64,000 nt of DNA from Parastagonospora avenae f. sp. tritici 18332-5 (taxonomy: Eukaryota; Ascomycota; Dothideomycetes; Pleosporales; Phaeosphaeriaceae), in contig JAFJTR010000113.1 of the NCBI GenBank assembly GCA_022559985.1, forward strand, positions 19,592-83,591, written 5' to 3'. The first letter of the stretch is position 1; each line of letters starts with the position of its first letter. The notes below the pieces were generated by a model. That model was not told where the DNA came from. It was given only the letters and a program-made list of their open reading frames with translations, and did no database searches. The translations under genes and the position numbers were made by a program. Of this stretch, positions 33,749 through 45,607 are shown piece by piece.

Positions 33749-35964
33749 ATCAAAATCAACGTTATCTTTCAGCGCTTACTTGTGGCGCAAATGCGATAAT
33801 TTCCCTAATACGAGCAGACATGGCAACGGTAACGGACCGCCATGGCATGCCAATGCTGCGGCTCTTGGGCGTCCCGAGATGAATCGCCGCCACAGAGCCT
33901 CAACAATCCATGCGCCCAGCAACCAACCAACAAACTCTTTAGTATTGTAAAGCCGAACGTGTGAAGTCCGTTCCAGGGGTGCGTGCGAACCAATTCTCTC
34001 TGATCTCTTCACATCTGATCCTCGATCGCATCTCCCCTTCACCCTGCGTGCATCAGGGTCTGCGGGCCCAATCCTCCCTCTTCACGCCCAATGTCCTTTC
34101 ACAACGGCCGCAATTCTAAAACGTTTATGACGAAAAACATGATTCGGACTTGAACATCTTCATCTCTCTCCCGTGGCCCCTGTCGATCGAGCGGCTGGAG
34201 TGGAGACGCAGATGTGGCTGTGTACACATGTTTTCATTGGCCTGTGCTTGAAGACGGAGGTCTGTGCATGACAGCGACTCGGTGCTTGGAAGGATTGCGT
34301 CACAGGAGAGTGCTTAGCGCTGATGCATGGATGTGGTAAGGCTGGTTGGGTTGTGCTGATGGAGGATGCGTGTCGCTTCTGCCGCAAAGGGGTGTTGATT
34401 TAGCCAGCGACGCGAGATAGAGCGTTTTGAGGGTGTACATGCGTCGCAGGTATGGTACTTTGCGACGATAGCTTGTCGATAACGACTGGCGATAGAGATA
34501 CGAGCGTGAATATAGTAGCGTTGATCGGACATACTCTGCGCGCCTTGATGCGGTAAGAGCACGACTGATTCGGTGAGACAACGAGGCTTCGACGCCTCTT
34601 GAAACGGCCGAGTCGGTCACCGTACGCTAGAAACGGCCAACGAAGAGGTTTCTTCCCTCTGGATTGGAGCGTCGCGCAAGGCGCTGCGCGTGTCACGACT
34701 ATGAAGCAGCTTGTCGAATCGCTGAAGATGTCTGCGTGCCGCTGGACGGCAATTGAGCAATCGCCTTCACATGTCGCGAAGGGCAGACCCCCCATGCTAT
34801 CGATACGACGCCGCATGTCTAAATTTGCCCGTGCATGATGATGCCTGCGCCAGGTGATCAGCACACTGCGAAACAAAATATCCTGTTCATCCACACCGTG
34901 CAACACCTGTCCTCCCCTCTCTTTGACAACTGTTTCCTTACCAAACACTCGCTCGTCGCAGCCAATCCATTCACTTTGTCGTGGACAACCACGCCGGGCC
35001 ATTCGCTTCTCCCTGAGTGTCGATAGTTGCCGGCTTATCGAAGACGGTCGCTTTATTTAATCCGGAACCAAGTCCGTACTAGATTACTAGGTTACGGGAG
35101 CACCACCAGCAAAAACAAGAACTTCTCCGCACGAGGATTTCCAATTGCAACAAGCGGCTTGGGCTGCGTGAAGAGTGAAGCGCCGAGGCGACGCGCAATC
35201 CTGGTGTGGTTACCACGTCATGATACAAGTGGGATTGAAGTAACTCGCAACACCACCACAACCATCACCGCCATCACCTCGACGACGCCGCTGTCAGGCC
35301 GTTTGCCACCAGTTCGCGAACGACGGCGTGGGCATTAAATTGGAAATTGCAAGGCTGTCCTCGACCGCGCGGGCTCTTTAGTGAGGAGCGGAAGGCGCGG
35401 ACAACAAGCTCCGGGCGGTTCGCTGCAAGGTACGTGCTTTTTTAGTGCAATACTCTAGCCACGTCTTGGCTGTACCGATCGCCATCCTCACCCAGCATTC
35501 TTCTCAACAGCGGCGCGTGCAGCCAGACTCTTTCCCCTCAACTGTTATTCTGCCACCGACAACAACCGTCTGGTGATAATTCGACGACGACATGCTAACC
35601 AACGTCTGAGCACATCAGGTCCCCGTTCACTTCGGCGGTATCTCGTGATTGCTTATTCGACATCAAGCTCATCCGAGCAAACCACGGATCCTGGTCCTCG
35701 ACAAAGCCTCTCGACCTCGCGAACTATTGCATCGCCCGCCTTTCACTATCATCGCCAGTGTCCCGTTACATTGCACGCTCACAGCGTCGGAGGCGTTCAA
35801 TCGCTACTCCATTCCTATTCTTTGTTGTCGCAACCCCTCGCCACGACAAGCTCCATTCACTGCGAGGCGGATACTATTGAGCACTCCCCACGTATCATCA
35901 AACGTGCTCCTTCATCCCAGCAACTCGACACCTCAAGTCAACTTCCACTCACACATTCGCAACC
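33749..35964. other. Long 2.2-kb upstream region of the WSC gene
   Basis: No gene is supported. A 200-codon minus-strand frame at 34400-35002 shows no motif and unusual composition. The last 500 bases are rich in CT and read as a long leader of the WSC sensor gene, with several short upstream frames. Confidence 0.5.
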
Positions 35965-37491
35965 ATGGCACGCAGAAGCTCACATTCGCTGTCCGGCCTT
36001 TTCGCCGTTCTCCTTATTCTCCTCCTAGCAACGCCCGCTCTCGCAGCATGGAACCAGGCATATTGCTCAAAGCAAAATACTGCTGATACCGACGTTTGTA
36101 AGTCGACCTTGTCGCAATCGCTGATCCATACTAACATGTCACAGACATCCAAAAGTATATGTCCAATGGCAACTGCACCGATCACTGCCGAGACGAGGGC
36201 ACGTTCGCCTTCGCCGTCATCAAGTATCAGGACTGTTACTGCTCCAACTACATCCCTCGAGACCAAGAAGACGTCAGCAAGTGTGGTAAGGGCTGTCCTG
36301 GTTACGATGTCGAAAATTGCGGCAGCATTGATGACGGTCTCTTCATCTACATCCAGAACGGCTCGCCGTCTGGCACCGCGCCTGCACCAGGCCCTGCGAA
36401 ACCAACCCAAGCACCTCCCGTGAGTAGCAAAGTCCCTCCTCCTAGTCCCCCTCCGCCGAAGTCGTCGACGCCAGCTCCCGCTCCGTCTTCTTCTTCGTCG
36501 GTAGAGGATATTACAGTCAGTGCTCTTTTTCGTTGTGTTGCAAGCCATGTTTGTTTCCAGTCCTGTCCGAGTCCTCTTGCAACTACAACTTATCCTTCCT
36601 TCACTGCCTTTGCTTTTGGTTGATTGACGCTTTTGAGCTAGCCTTTACTGGCGCCGCCAAAGGTCGTCATGACCGTCCAGCCGATTATTACGGTTGTTGT
36701 CGTACTCACGACGGTCGGTACGCCGCCGTCGCTTGTCATGATCAACAGCGTCCACGGAATTTCTCCGTCTACTCCTTTCTCCATTGCTGTACTGCTTCTT
36801 GGCAATTTTCTTCATCAATCCTGGTATAATATGCTAACGACCACGACAGAGTAGCCAAGCCGCTTCGCAAGCTTCTTCACAACCGGCACCCACGAGTAAA
36901 CCACCCGAGGACAACCCTACGACCGTACGCACGGTCACCATTAGCGGTGTTGTCGTCACCGTCACGCCATCGGCAAAACCCAGTTCATCATCAACATCTG
37001 CTCCCGCTAGAACCGACAACGAAGACAAGGGACCAAACGTACCCGCAATCGCTGGAGGAGTTGCTGCTGGCGTCATCGGTCTCCTAGCAATTATAGGAGG
37101 CATCATCTTTATCCTGTGGAGACGGCGCAAACAACGGGATGCGCAAGATGGCGACAACGGTGGCTCATCAGGCGGCATCACGCGCAATACTAGCACTATG
37201 AGCAAGGCCGGTCTGCTGGGCGGCACACGCGAAGTCGAACACCCCTTTGCTCCTGCACGAGTCAACACAAATCTCAGCACGATGAACAGTCGCTACGGCC
37301 CTGACCACGAGTCGATATCGCCGGGTAGTAATCGACGAAACAGCCAGCCACTCGTTATCGACTCGCGGATGAACCCCAGCGCGGTGATGACGTTCGCTGC
37401 TGGCAACCTTAGCAGGGAAAGTGTCGCAAGCTTAGACGACAGCCGTGACTACGGGCGACAACTCAACGTGCGAAATCCCGACCCATCATGA
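35965..37491 (+). CDS. WSC-domain cell-wall stress sensor
   Basis: About 405 aa. Exons: 35965-36097, 36145-36515, a short one from 36642 to about 36713, and 36850-37491. The donor of the third intron is not certain; it must end in phase 0 because one extra base would create a stop. A signal peptide (1-27) is followed by a complete WSC domain with eight cysteines (34, 55, 59, 75, 77, 91, 95, 103). A Ser/Thr/Pro-rich stalk of about 130 residues leads to one transmembrane helix (AGVIGLLAIIGGIIFILW) and the basic stop RRRKQR, then a 120-residue cytosolic tail. Such Wsc/Slg1 sensors report wall stress to the Rho1-Pkc1 pathway. Confidence 0.88.
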
Positions 37492-38280
37492 GGATGATGA
37501 CCGCAAACCGACCAAAACCGCGAGCTCTGCCATTCGTTGGAGATCGCACAATATCGGCCATTGCAGTTGGATCAACGATACGAACTCACGAACACATCTC
37601 ACCATTCCTGCACAGCACACCAAGACGGCATACAGCAATGGTCACGGCGTTGCACCTGGCAGAGAACATCTCATTCACTTCTACACGGTTCGGCTACTAT
37701 AATCACTAATAGCGCCTCATACCTTTCTGTACATTATTTTCCATTTGCAAGCCTTTCCATGCTATCACGTACATGTTTATTTCTCAAGCGGAGCGGAAGG
37801 ATTTGACTTGGATTCGAGAATGCATCGAGGGACGGAGAAGGAGTACATACAATCATTGCTACAAGGCAGCGAGGAAGTAGTTAGCAGGACCGCGAGATCT
37901 TGAAAAAGCACGATAGGGAACGTAGGGGCTGGGAGAGCCTCGGACGGTATCACCTACTTTGAAATACAAACCAAGTTTCAACATTACCTGCGTTTCGTAT
38001 CTGTACTACATTGTGATATGATAAGTGAACAATGTCGGAGTGTGATAAGCATGGACTCCCTTGCATTGTGCGATGCTGAGATGCACCCCTGTCGCACGGA
38101 GTTGAGGCTCAAGTGTTGCGTTCGCGTCCCCACTTTGGCACCGCGCACTACTGACGTGGGATCTTCGAGGGTTCCCGACCTTCGACTCTGCCTCCACAGA
38201 ACCCAGGGCTTTTCTTCTTCTTATAAGTATTCCTTACTGTGTCGCATGCTTGTTTGGACTCTCGCATACTGCCGCCCGCC
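37492..38280. other. Intergenic, WSC gene to GCS1
   Basis: 3' flank of the WSC gene and promoter of GCS1. No gene or clear operator seen. Confidence 0.5.
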
Positions 38281-39723
38281 ATGAGTAAAATGTGGGAGGT
38301 AGACCCGGAGACGCGGAGCAAGGTACGTGGTGTCAAATGCGTGGGAGCTGGCGTTGAGGTTAGTTTGGGCTAATCGATTACAGTTGTTGGAAATCCAGAA
38401 GATAAACGAGAACATGAAGTGTGTGGATTGTGGTGCGCCGAGTCCGCAATGGGTATGCTACAATTGTCTTTCCGACACCTTTCACCCTACTCCCCTCCCT
38501 TTCCCTCCTTCACCCCAATCATGACGGATGCTAAGAATGCGCACGCCAGGCCTCCCCCAAACTCGGAATCTTCATGTGCCTCTCCTGCTCGGGTGTCCAC
38601 CGCGGTCTCGGTGTCCACATCTCCTTCATCCGCAGCATAACCATGGACGCCTTCAAGGGCGCCGAGTTGGCGCGCATGGCCGCCGGCGGCAACAAACCGT
38701 TCCAAGAGTTCTTCGACGGCCACGCGTCGAACACAAAAGATAGCCGCATATTCGAAGCGAGCTCGATACAAGAGCGCTACGACTCGGAAGCGGGCGATGA
38801 GTGGAAGGAACGCCTGAGCTGTAAGGTCGAGGGCAGGGAGTTCGATAAGAGCAATTTGCCTAAGAGGTTACCCAAGAAGGAGAATGCGTCTGGTGGCATG
38901 GGCAGCGGTGCGCCATTGAGCGGTCGCGCATCCGCAGCAGGTTCTCGATCTCAGACTCCGCTGGGCAAAACTCGCTCCAACGACGTGCGCTCAAACTCCC
39001 CCGCGCTTGGCACCAACGCCATGTCCAGCCAGAAAGTCAAGAACGAAGCCTACTTCGCCAAAATGGGAGCTGCGAATGCAGACCGGCCAGATGGCGTAGC
39101 CCCGAATCAGGGCGGCAAGTTCAGCGGTTTCGGCAGCGAGCCAGATCACTGGAAGAAGGGAGACGAACCGGGCGCACCGCCGGCGCTGGATGATTTTCAG
39201 AAAGATCCCGTAGCGGCGCTGACGAAGGGGTTTGGGTGGTTGGGCGCGAGCGTGAGTAAGGTGGGCAAGACGGGGTACGAGGGATGGGTTAAGCCGGGGA
39301 TGCAAAAGGTGAGACATCATGCCATTCATATCTATGTTTATACTTTGAGGCAGATTGGCTAACATGCAACAGCTCGCCGAAGCCGACATCGCCACGCAAG
39401 CCCAACGCACCGCCGGCACACTCGGACAAACCCTCTCCTCGGGCGTCGCCAACGCCGGCACCACATTCAACCGCTTTGTCGAAGGCGAGTCGTCCACATC
39501 CTCCGCCACCAAACGCGAGCCAGAGAAGAAGGACTTCTGGGATAGCTTTGGAGATGCGCCAAAGGGGCCGGCGAAGGACAAACAGGACTTTTGGGACGAG
39601 TTTAGCAGTGTGGGTGAGCAGCGCATGATGGAGAAGAAGAAGCCGAGTGGGATTGGGACGAGTGCGGTTAAAAAGGGGGGTCCGGGAGGGAAGAAGGAGG
39701 ATGGCGAGTGGGGCGATTGGTAG
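38281..39723 (+). CDS. GCS1: ADP-ribosylation factor GTPase-activating protein (Gcs1 / ArfGAP1 type)
   Basis: Four exons, 406 aa: 38281-38322, 38384-38452, 38550-39308 and 39373-39723, with introns of 61, 97 and 64 nt, all phase 0. The N-terminal ArfGAP zinc finger is complete: Cys27-x2-Cys30-x16-Cys47-x2-Cys50, followed by the catalytic arginine Arg55 in VHRGLGVH. The C-terminal half is polar and carries the FGWLGASVSKVGKTGYEGWVKPGMQK segment and paired DFWDSFGD/DFWDEFSS Trp motifs of Gcs1 proteins. It stimulates GTP hydrolysis by Arf in COPI and post-Golgi traffic. Confidence 0.95.
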
Positions 39724-40679
39724 GGGATGCATTTGATGGCGGTCATGTGCATTTGGGTGAATGCACGAGTGGTAAGGAGTTCTGGAGTTCAGGCGTAGAC
39801 GGCATGAATGGCATGAAGCTGATTTGGGTTGGATCATCTTCATGGCGGTATTGGTAGAGTATGATCACGACAACGAGCTCATTGTTCTCATTCGTTCTCG
39901 TGTTTCCATTGGAAGTTTCATAAACTGATAGCTGATATGCGTGCCAATAGACTCAAACATCACTTTACATCCAAGTAGAACAAACATTCTCATTGCCCCG
40001 GACGTCCAGTACAGTTGATGCCGACAGCTATCATCGATGTTACTCCAGATCAAGAGCCGCTCTTTCTTCGGAACCACGCCACGTGCTCCTCTGACCTCTA
40101 TCTTACCGGCTCCTACCAAGCTGCGCATCATGGCGTCTCGACAACTTCCATCTTTGCGCGTTCCCATAGCAATTTTCTTAGACTGCAGGCGCCTCGCGTC
40201 CATAAAAGCTTTTCCTTCAACCTCTTTGGCCTTCTCTTCTTCACCACACTCCCGACACCAGCATCGACGCAGCGCTTTTCGCTTTTGGTATGCCGGCATA
40301 CCCTACTGCATGAAGCTCATCGCTACATGCCATCCCCATCCTCCATCCGTCCCCCCTCTTCCCTCTTTGCCTGCACCATCTTCCATCACTTCCAAGCAGA
40401 CGCTGACATGATGCAAGGTGGTCCAAGAGCTTGTCTCATACACGATCTGGTGATCCTCTTTGGGTACGTTCGTCGCTCTCCATCTCGAGTCATCGACTCT
40501 ATCGGCTCGATCTTCCTTCCGTAGTTTTCGAGCCTCTCCACACGCTCTGCCAGCCAGCTCACGGATCGCAGTCCTGCTTCCAGTACATCCACGCTTACAC
40601 CCGATCATCTGAGGTCAGCATCTCTCACACTACTCCATCACCACCACTGACACTGACAGTGCTTCAACATCAGCCCACC
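39724..40679. other. Intergenic, GCS1 to Thr-rich secreted protein
   Basis: 0.95 kb. The right half is CT-rich and ends in a typical leader before the ATG at 40680. Open frames on both strands have no motif. Confidence 0.5.
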
Positions 40680-42112
40680 ATGACACGTCTCACTCCGGTA
40701 GTACTGGGGGTCTTGCTCTCCGCCCTCACCACCTCTGTCAACGCCAAGTCCAAGGGCGACCAGATCCGCTTGTACCAGTGGACCAGCGACAAATGCAACG
40801 ACATGCCCAAGGGCGGCAACATCGACGTCAAGCGAAACGAATGCGTCAACATCGAGGGCCGGAGCTTCAGACCCAAGATCGACACGAAGCGTCAGAAGTG
40901 GCTGGACGAAGTCAATGATGGCAACCTTCAGTGTGTTTTAGCCATCTTCGATCAAGCCAACTGTCCCCAACAGGATCAATCCGACAGCATGATGTTTCTC
41001 CCACACGACATCGACGACTGCTACACCTCACCCACCACTTACTCCGTCGGCTCGGTCAAGTTCGTCTGTGCCCCGGCTACTGTCAAAGGCAACATGTAAG
41101 TCTGCATCCACACTGTCTCCATCACCACAGCTGTGCTAATACGTGGCCATCCAGCACCTCAACCTACACGAGTACCTCCACTGCTACATCCTGGTCGATC
41201 GGCACTGACGACCAGGTCACACCGGTGACTCACACGTCGACCCTCTACTCGACCACCACAATTTCAAAGGTTGCTTCCACTTCGATCGATATTTCTGCCC
41301 GTGCTGCGGAAGTTCGCAAGGAGAACGTGGCCAATGTGTGGATGAAGCATCCCTGGAGCGGCTCGACTGTCTGCTACGAGTGCTACACCAAGAAGAGCAA
41401 CGATTTCGGCTGGGTGAAGTGCAAGGCCCGACCCAACGAGGCTCACAAGTGCGGACCGCAACCCGATGAGAACCCCAGCGACACGCCAGCCACCACGACC
41501 ACCACCGCTACCACTTCGACAACCACCACTGTCACGCAGAGCACCGTGCGACCTGGCACTCAGGTCGAAACAACCACCGTTATGGCTTCTGGCGCCCAGC
41601 CGTCTCTCCAAGCTCGCTCGTGGCACAAGAAAGTCAGCTTCCGTTCCCCTTGGCAAAAGGACCAACGATTCTGCGCAAATGCCGAGTGGGAGAAGCGCGG
41701 CAAGCCCGAGGCCGAGATCCGCCTGCAGGAGGTGCACCTTGCCAAGTCAGAGGATGAATGCGCGTCCAAAGAGTCGATCGATCTGCCCCAGGCTCCCGAG
41801 CCCATCCTCGAGACCGCTACGGGCACTGATATCTTGACCGACACTGTCACTGCTACCGGGTACACGGCTAGGGCTACGGTGACCAAGACTATTTACACGG
41901 CGATTGCCGTCTCGACCGTCACGGTATCTGAAGCTGAGGGCACCGCCACGCCGTCCACGACATACTGGCCGACTCAGTTCACACTTACGACGCTTACCTC
42001 AACTTCATTCACCATCACCACCCTCGTCCCCCAGGAGACTGTCGTGATCAAGTACATGGACGCTGCTCTTGCGGATGACCGGGCTGATGTTCCAGTCCAC
42101 CGGGACTTGTGA
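40680..42112 (+). CDS. Secreted Thr-rich protein with two cysteine domains, unknown family
   Basis: Two exons, 457 aa: 40680-41095 and 41155-42112, with a 59-nt intron. A signal peptide (about 1-22) is followed by an N-terminal domain with cysteines in DKCNDMP, NECVNIEG, LQCVLAIF, ANCPQQ, DDCYTSP and FVCAPA. A Thr/Ser linker leads to a short second domain, TVCYECYTKKSNDFGWVKC. Another Thr run (TTTTTATTSTTTT), a basic patch (RSWHKKVSFRSPWQ) and a long TV-rich C-terminal part follow. No GPI-like hydrophobic tail is seen, so it is probably released or wall-bound by glycans. The arrangement looks adhesin-like, but the family is not recognised. Confidence 0.75.
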
Positions 42113-42480
42113 TTCATTGTCAGGGATATGGAGGAGACGGTGTTGCGTCTGAGGATGAAGGATATTGTTTCTGGCAGGATGCGTCGTGTTATTTGGCTTT
42201 GTATGCTTTTGCAGTATGGTTAGTGCGTGTAGTCTAGTTGAATATTGCTGTTGGGCCCGAGGCCATTATCAAGCTTGTCCTACGACGTTCTTCCTGATTG
42301 CCGATGCACTTTGCCAATGACATGTTGAGGAGTTTCGAGACGTCTCCGCCACGTAAGGCTGAAGCACGAGTCTATCCACGCCAAGGCCATGGATACCATG
42401 ACTCGCGCATCAAAAAAATGATCGCGATCTCTGAACCTCGACTCCAATCCTCCACCGCAGCACACGATGCGTGCCACCAA
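42113..42480. other. Spacer before MTG1
   Basis: 3' flank of the secreted protein gene. The MTG1 frame stays open upstream to an ATG at 42304, so part of this could be coding if the gene starts earlier. Confidence 0.4.
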
Positions 42481-43542
42481 ATGTCCTTCATCCCCCGCCA
42501 TGCCTTCCCGCCGCTTCTCTCGCTCCCGCGGTCCTACTTCTTGGGTCACCACAAGTCCGGGCTCGCTAAAATGAAAACCCTCCTCTCGTCCATCGACCTC
42601 GTCATTGAATGCCGCGACTACCGCGTCCCACTCACATCTCGCAACCCGTTATTCGAACAGGCGCTGGAGGGAAAAGAGAGATTGCTTATATATACGAAAA
42701 GAGATCTCGGAGGTGGCAATAGGGATGGCGCAGAGGCCATCGTCAAAGGGTGGTACGAGAAAGAAGGCCTTGCCGGGACGAAAGTCATGTTCGTCCGCAA
42801 TGGCAAGGAAGAAGCCGGGAGCAAGAACAGCGTGGCTCGAGTACTGGAAGAGTTGAAAGAGCATGCATCCAAGCAGTGGAAACTCGTCGGCCACCGCGTC
42901 ATGATCGTGGGTATGCCTAACGTCGGAAAATCCACGCTCCTCAACGCCCTCCGCGCGCAGGGTATTGGCAAGGGCAAAGTCGCGCAGACGGGTGCGCAGC
43001 CGGGCGTTACGAGGAAGGTCAGCAGCGGGGTCAAGATCGTGCCGAGTGAGGACGAGGGAGGTGTCGGTGGGGGTGTGTATTTGCTGGATACCCCCGGTGT
43101 GTTCATTCCGTACGTGCCAGACGCGCATGCGATGATGAAACTCGCGCTGTGTGGGAGTGTGAAAGACACGATCATCCCGCCTGTCATGCTCGCCGATTAC
43201 CTCCTTTTCCACATTAATCTGCACTCCCCGCAACTCTATGCCGAATACGCCAGTCCGACGAACGACGTCATAGATCTACTCCGGGGCATTGCGGAGAAAA
43301 CTGGAAGGCTGGGCAAAGGAGGCGTTATTGACACTGAGGCGACGAGCTTGTGGATTATTCAAAGGTGGAGAAGGGGTGAAATGGGCAGGTTTGGCCTGGA
43401 TGAGGTGGATGAGGGGAGTCTTGAGAGGAGGTTGGTGGAAGAGGCGGGTGGAGAGGCGGGGAAGGTGGTTAGTATGAACCAGGCGCGGAGGGGGGAGAGG
43501 GAGAGGAGGAGGGCGAGGAATAGGAGTAGGGGGGAGAAGTGA
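42481..43542 (+). CDS. MTG1: Mitochondrial ribosome-associated GTPase Mtg1
   Basis: Single exon, 353 aa from the ATG at 42481, chosen because MSFIPRHAFPPL matches the usual start block of fungal Mtg1. In-frame ATGs at 42421 and 42304 could add an N-terminal extension. It is a circularly permuted GTPase of the YlqF type: G4 TKRD (72-75) comes before G1 GMPNVGKST (144-152) and G3 DTPG (203-206). The C-terminus is very basic. It helps assemble the mitochondrial large ribosomal subunit at the inner membrane. It is the second mitoribosome gene of the window, but unlinked to MRPL17. Confidence 0.93.
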   Translation: MSFIPRHAFPPLLSLPRSYFLGHHKSGLAKMKTLLSSIDLVIECRDYRVPLTSRNPLFEQALEGKERLLIYTKRDLGGGNRDGAEAIVKGWYEKEGLAGTKVMFVRNGKEEAGSKNSVARVLEELKEHASKQWKLVGHRVMIVGMPNVGKSTLLNALRAQGIGKGKVAQTGAQPGVTRKVSSGVKIVPSEDEGGVGGGVYLLDTPGVFIPYVPDAHAMMKLALCGSVKDTIIPPVMLADYLLFHINLHSPQLYAEYASPTNDVIDLLRGIAEKTGRLGKGGVIDTEATSLWIIQRWRRGEMGRFGLDEVDEGSLERRLVEEAGGEAGKVVSMNQARRGERERRRARNRSRGEK

Positions 43543-44133
43543 AGTAGATATACCCTGATCGGCTGATGAAGTGGTTGCACGACTTATGCTATGTGGTAAC
43601 GCTGTCTTATTGTTGAGTGTCCCATGTTGGGTTCTCGTCTCTCTGCTACCTGTTCGAGTTCTGTGTAGGCGTCCTGCATGCACTGGGGCCAGTTGATGGA
43701 AGTGGATGTCGCTGTCTTGCCGCAGTGATGAATTTCGCAGTCGCTCTCTATAGCTTATCACTATGAAGATCGATAGCCTTACTATATTAAAGAGAACGTA
43801 GCACTTCGGCCGATGTACCCGTACATAGTGCGTTGCAACAGAATAACACTGTAGCCTGCCATCATTCTGATGAATAATTCATCACGGGCTTCAACTTATT
43901 CGAACTCACTGAAAGCCATGATGTTGATGCCTGTTCCGTGTTTCCTTTGAGGAGGCTGAGGAGGTCGTAAACTTTTGCAAAGCCACAATTCCTGCATCGC
44001 GTCCATATTAATATGATCCATACTAAGCGTAAGCGACACCTCCCCGCACGCTCATTGACATCGCCCTCCACCACGACTGCTCCAATGAAGTTCAGAATTG
44101 ACCTTTGCCATTTTTCTCGAAAGAAGCCATCGA
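43543..44133. other. Intergenic, MTG1 to HET pseudogene
   Basis: No gene supported; includes the 3' end of MTG1 transcripts and the former promoter of the HET remnant. Confidence 0.45.
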
Positions 44134-45234
44134 TGTTGGCCCCTCGCATGGCCGACGAAGATTTCCGTTATTCACAACTTGACACGACCAAGCAACAAAT
44201 ACGCCTGGTCTTAAACAGATCGCAACCACTAGATCGTGAATACATCGAATGCACCATGCATGTCTTCGACGTCAAAACAGCCCCGCACTATGTCACACTC
44301 TCATACACCTGGGGCCCGCCAACACCAACAAAGCCAATATTGCTCAATGGAAAACGTTTCCTTGTTCGCCAGAACTTGTACGACTTTCTACGATCCTATG
44401 AGAGCGAGTCCAGCAACTATCTGTTCATATGGATTGACCAGATATGAATCTCGCAAGCTCATGCTGGTGAGCGCAACCACCAAGTCCGCCTGATGTCGCA
44501 AATCTACAGCAGATGCATGTATGTTATCATATGGATTGGCGAAGCGAACACAGCAGATCAGCGGGCAGATAAAAACATTGGAAATGCCGCGACAAAGCTG
44601 GACCTAGAATCGGCACTTCGAATTGCCCGATGCATGTATTTCTGTCGTCTGTGGGTATTTCAAGAAATATTCTTGCCGCCGGGAGTACGCGTGTTCTTCG
44701 GAGGCGTTTAGATATCGTGGGAGGTATTGAAGACCAAACTCGGTCCCTTAGCTATGATGTTTTCAGAATATTGATATTCTGTTGACTTTTATGGAACGTA
44801 CATCTGGTCGCTTTCAACTGAGCAGGACCGCCGTGCTGTAGGGTTGACGTTGTACGAATGTCTATGTTGCTTTTCCACTCAGCGATGCGAAGACCCACGC
44901 GATAAGGTCTATGGTTTGCTAGGACTTTGTGAAAGAGACGCAGCGGCCTGACGTTGACTATCGAAAGAATGTGCAAGAGGTGTATTTGGATGTTATGAGG
45001 GCTATACCTCTGGCCGAGTGGCAAAGCGCTACCAATTCTTTCATCTTGGACCTTGTCATGATTAGCGGAGATATGGGACTCGAGGAGCACGACGATGGCA
45101 TCTTGCCATTGCTGATAGATCTCATGATCCTGTTAACGAGCTTGCCTTCGGTCAGCTCGAGCGAGAAGAAGAGCCCTGTGACGACGATGGGTTATGAGGA
45201 CGTTAGTCCAACGGGGCAAACTGGTCACTGGTAG
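44134..45234 (+). pseudogene. Broken heterokaryon-incompatibility (HET) domain gene
   Basis: The frame from ATG 44134 encodes the HET core: YVTLSYTWGPP, IWIDQI, ERNHQVRLMSQIYSRC, VIIWIGEA and DPRDKVYGLLGLC. It is cut by TGA at 44445-44447 (exactly where the family has the Cys of WIDxxCI), TAG at 44709-44711 and TGA at 44772-44774. Near 44930 the coding track moves to the next frame (RPDVDYRKNVQEVYLDV). Intact HET proteins trigger cell death when unlike strains fuse. Four lesions in one gene make function very unlikely, and no plausible introns remove them. Confidence 0.85.
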
Positions 45235-45607
45235 TATGAGTACAGTTTACTCGTACTACTCTTTCCCACGGCCAAAAATGTCTTTTCAAGCACCGGACGG
45301 CTCTACACGGCGTCTGAATACATATGGCCGGATGATCAGAAATTAGAATAAGGAATTCATCCGACCGGATTATCTGTACCCGGCGGCGAGTCATGCTTCT
45401 CCACTTCACGCCCACAACTGCAAAAATCTGCAAAAACATACAACAGAGGAGATTCGCTAATGGTCACCCACTTAACTACTAACCCTCCGGTACGATGCTT
45501 AAATATGGCTGAGCGAACGGGAAGCCTTGCTCTCATCGTCCTATGGTCGTATGTGGAGGTTAGGTTGAATAGTGTGTAACATATTCTTGAAACGTGCGAC
45601 ATCTGCA

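Noticed and set aside
34400..35002. 200-codon minus-strand open frame with ATG
   Set aside because: No motif or splice partners and atypical composition, lying in the long leader of the WSC gene. Chance frame in GC-rich DNA.
39865..40299. 144-codon minus-strand frame between GCS1 and the secreted protein
   Set aside because: Lys/Arg-rich and motif-free; it lies in the complementary strand of a CT-rich leader.
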